Source: Verrucomicrobiaceae bacterium UBA7681
Lineage (GTDB): Bacteria > Verrucomicrobiota > Verrucomicrobiia > Verrucomicrobiales > Verrucomicrobiaceae
NCBI GenBank assembly: GCA_002482965.1
Contig: DLGZ01000085.1
Coordinates: 49,258 to 54,528, forward strand
Direction: 5' to 3'
DNA: 5,271 nt
In this document: one piece after another, positions 5,248 through 5,271 of the stretch
How the letters are laid out: the number at the start of each line of letters is the position of its first letter
Position numbering within the stretch: position 1 is the first letter of the stretch
Translations under genes and position numbers: made by a program
The notes under the pieces: generated by a model
What the model saw: only the letters and a program-made list of their open reading frames with translations
Databases searched by the model: none
What the model was told of the DNA's origin: nothing

Positions 5248-5271
5248 TCAATGGCCGCAGGTGCAGGATTT
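5248..5271 (-). CDS. 3' end of upstream gene, ending S-C-T-C-G-H (partial)
   Basis: Only seven codons and a TGA stop lie in the window: K-S-C-T-C-G-H-stop, with the stop at 5248-5250 and the frame open to the right edge. The evidence that this is coding is its likeness to the end of the secreted protein at 1202-1636 (A-C-I-C-D-H-stop). The DNA matches at 18 of 20 bases (5248-5267 with 1202-1221), including the stop. In HME-RND operons the gene before the pump is usually the periplasmic adaptor (CzcB/CusB type), so that is the first candidate. A paralogue of the small secreted protein is the alternative. It cannot be settled from this fragment. Confidence 0.55.
   Translation of the reverse strand, partial: KSCTCGH

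Noticed and set aside
5000..5251. Minus-strand frames of 69 and 83 codons across the spacer upstream of the pump
   Set aside because: Both are translations of the repeats; one overlaps the pump start and the tail of the upstream gene. The seven-codon C-x-C-x-H reading of 5248-5271 is better supported by its match to 1202-1221.

Overview
The window looks like chromosomal DNA of a high-GC Gram-negative bacterium. A verrucomicrobial (Verrucomicrobiota, Prosthecobacter-like) origin is my best guess. The grounds are lipoprotein and Sec signal peptides, an RND efflux pump, genes without Shine-Dalgarno sequences, wide repeat-filled gaps between co-oriented genes, and a small secreted protein ending in a Cys/His tail of a kind I associate with that phylum from memory. 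No rRNA, tRNA or marker gene is present to confirm this.

Layout, left to right. Positions 1-486 hold no convincing gene. They contain a 7-bp tandem array at the very start and three copies of a roughly 35-bp module (two direct, one inverted) that form a REPIN-like hairpin plus a singlet. A plus-strand gene (487-948) encodes a small tyrosine-rich lipoprotein of unknown function. Positions 949-1201 are a convergent gap with a 16-bp direct repeat and several inverted repeats. The rest is a minus-strand metal-resistance cluster read right to left: the last eight codons of an upstream gene (5248-5271, probably the periplasmic adaptor or a paralogue of the small protein), a complete CzcA-type RND pump (1845-5006), and a small secreted protein with a C-terminal Cys/His motif (1202-1636).

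How the genes fit together. CzcA-type pumps work with a periplasmic adaptor and an outer-membrane channel to export divalent metals. The pump here has the D-x5-D-x6-E proton/cation motif of the CzcA class and lacks the three export methionines of CusA. The genes on either side of it both end in the pattern C-x-C-x-H-stop, which suggests a shared periplasmic metal-binding or metal-sensing tail.

The most unusual part is non-coding. Both gaps inside the cluster (241 and 208 bp) carry the same modules in the same order relative to transcription: stop codon, a 17-bp GAGCGA-type repeat, a phased 7-bp array built from AAAACTG/GGAACTG-like units, then a C-rich leader without a Shine-Dalgarno sequence, then ATG. 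Related 7-bp units (GATGCTG type) also open the window.
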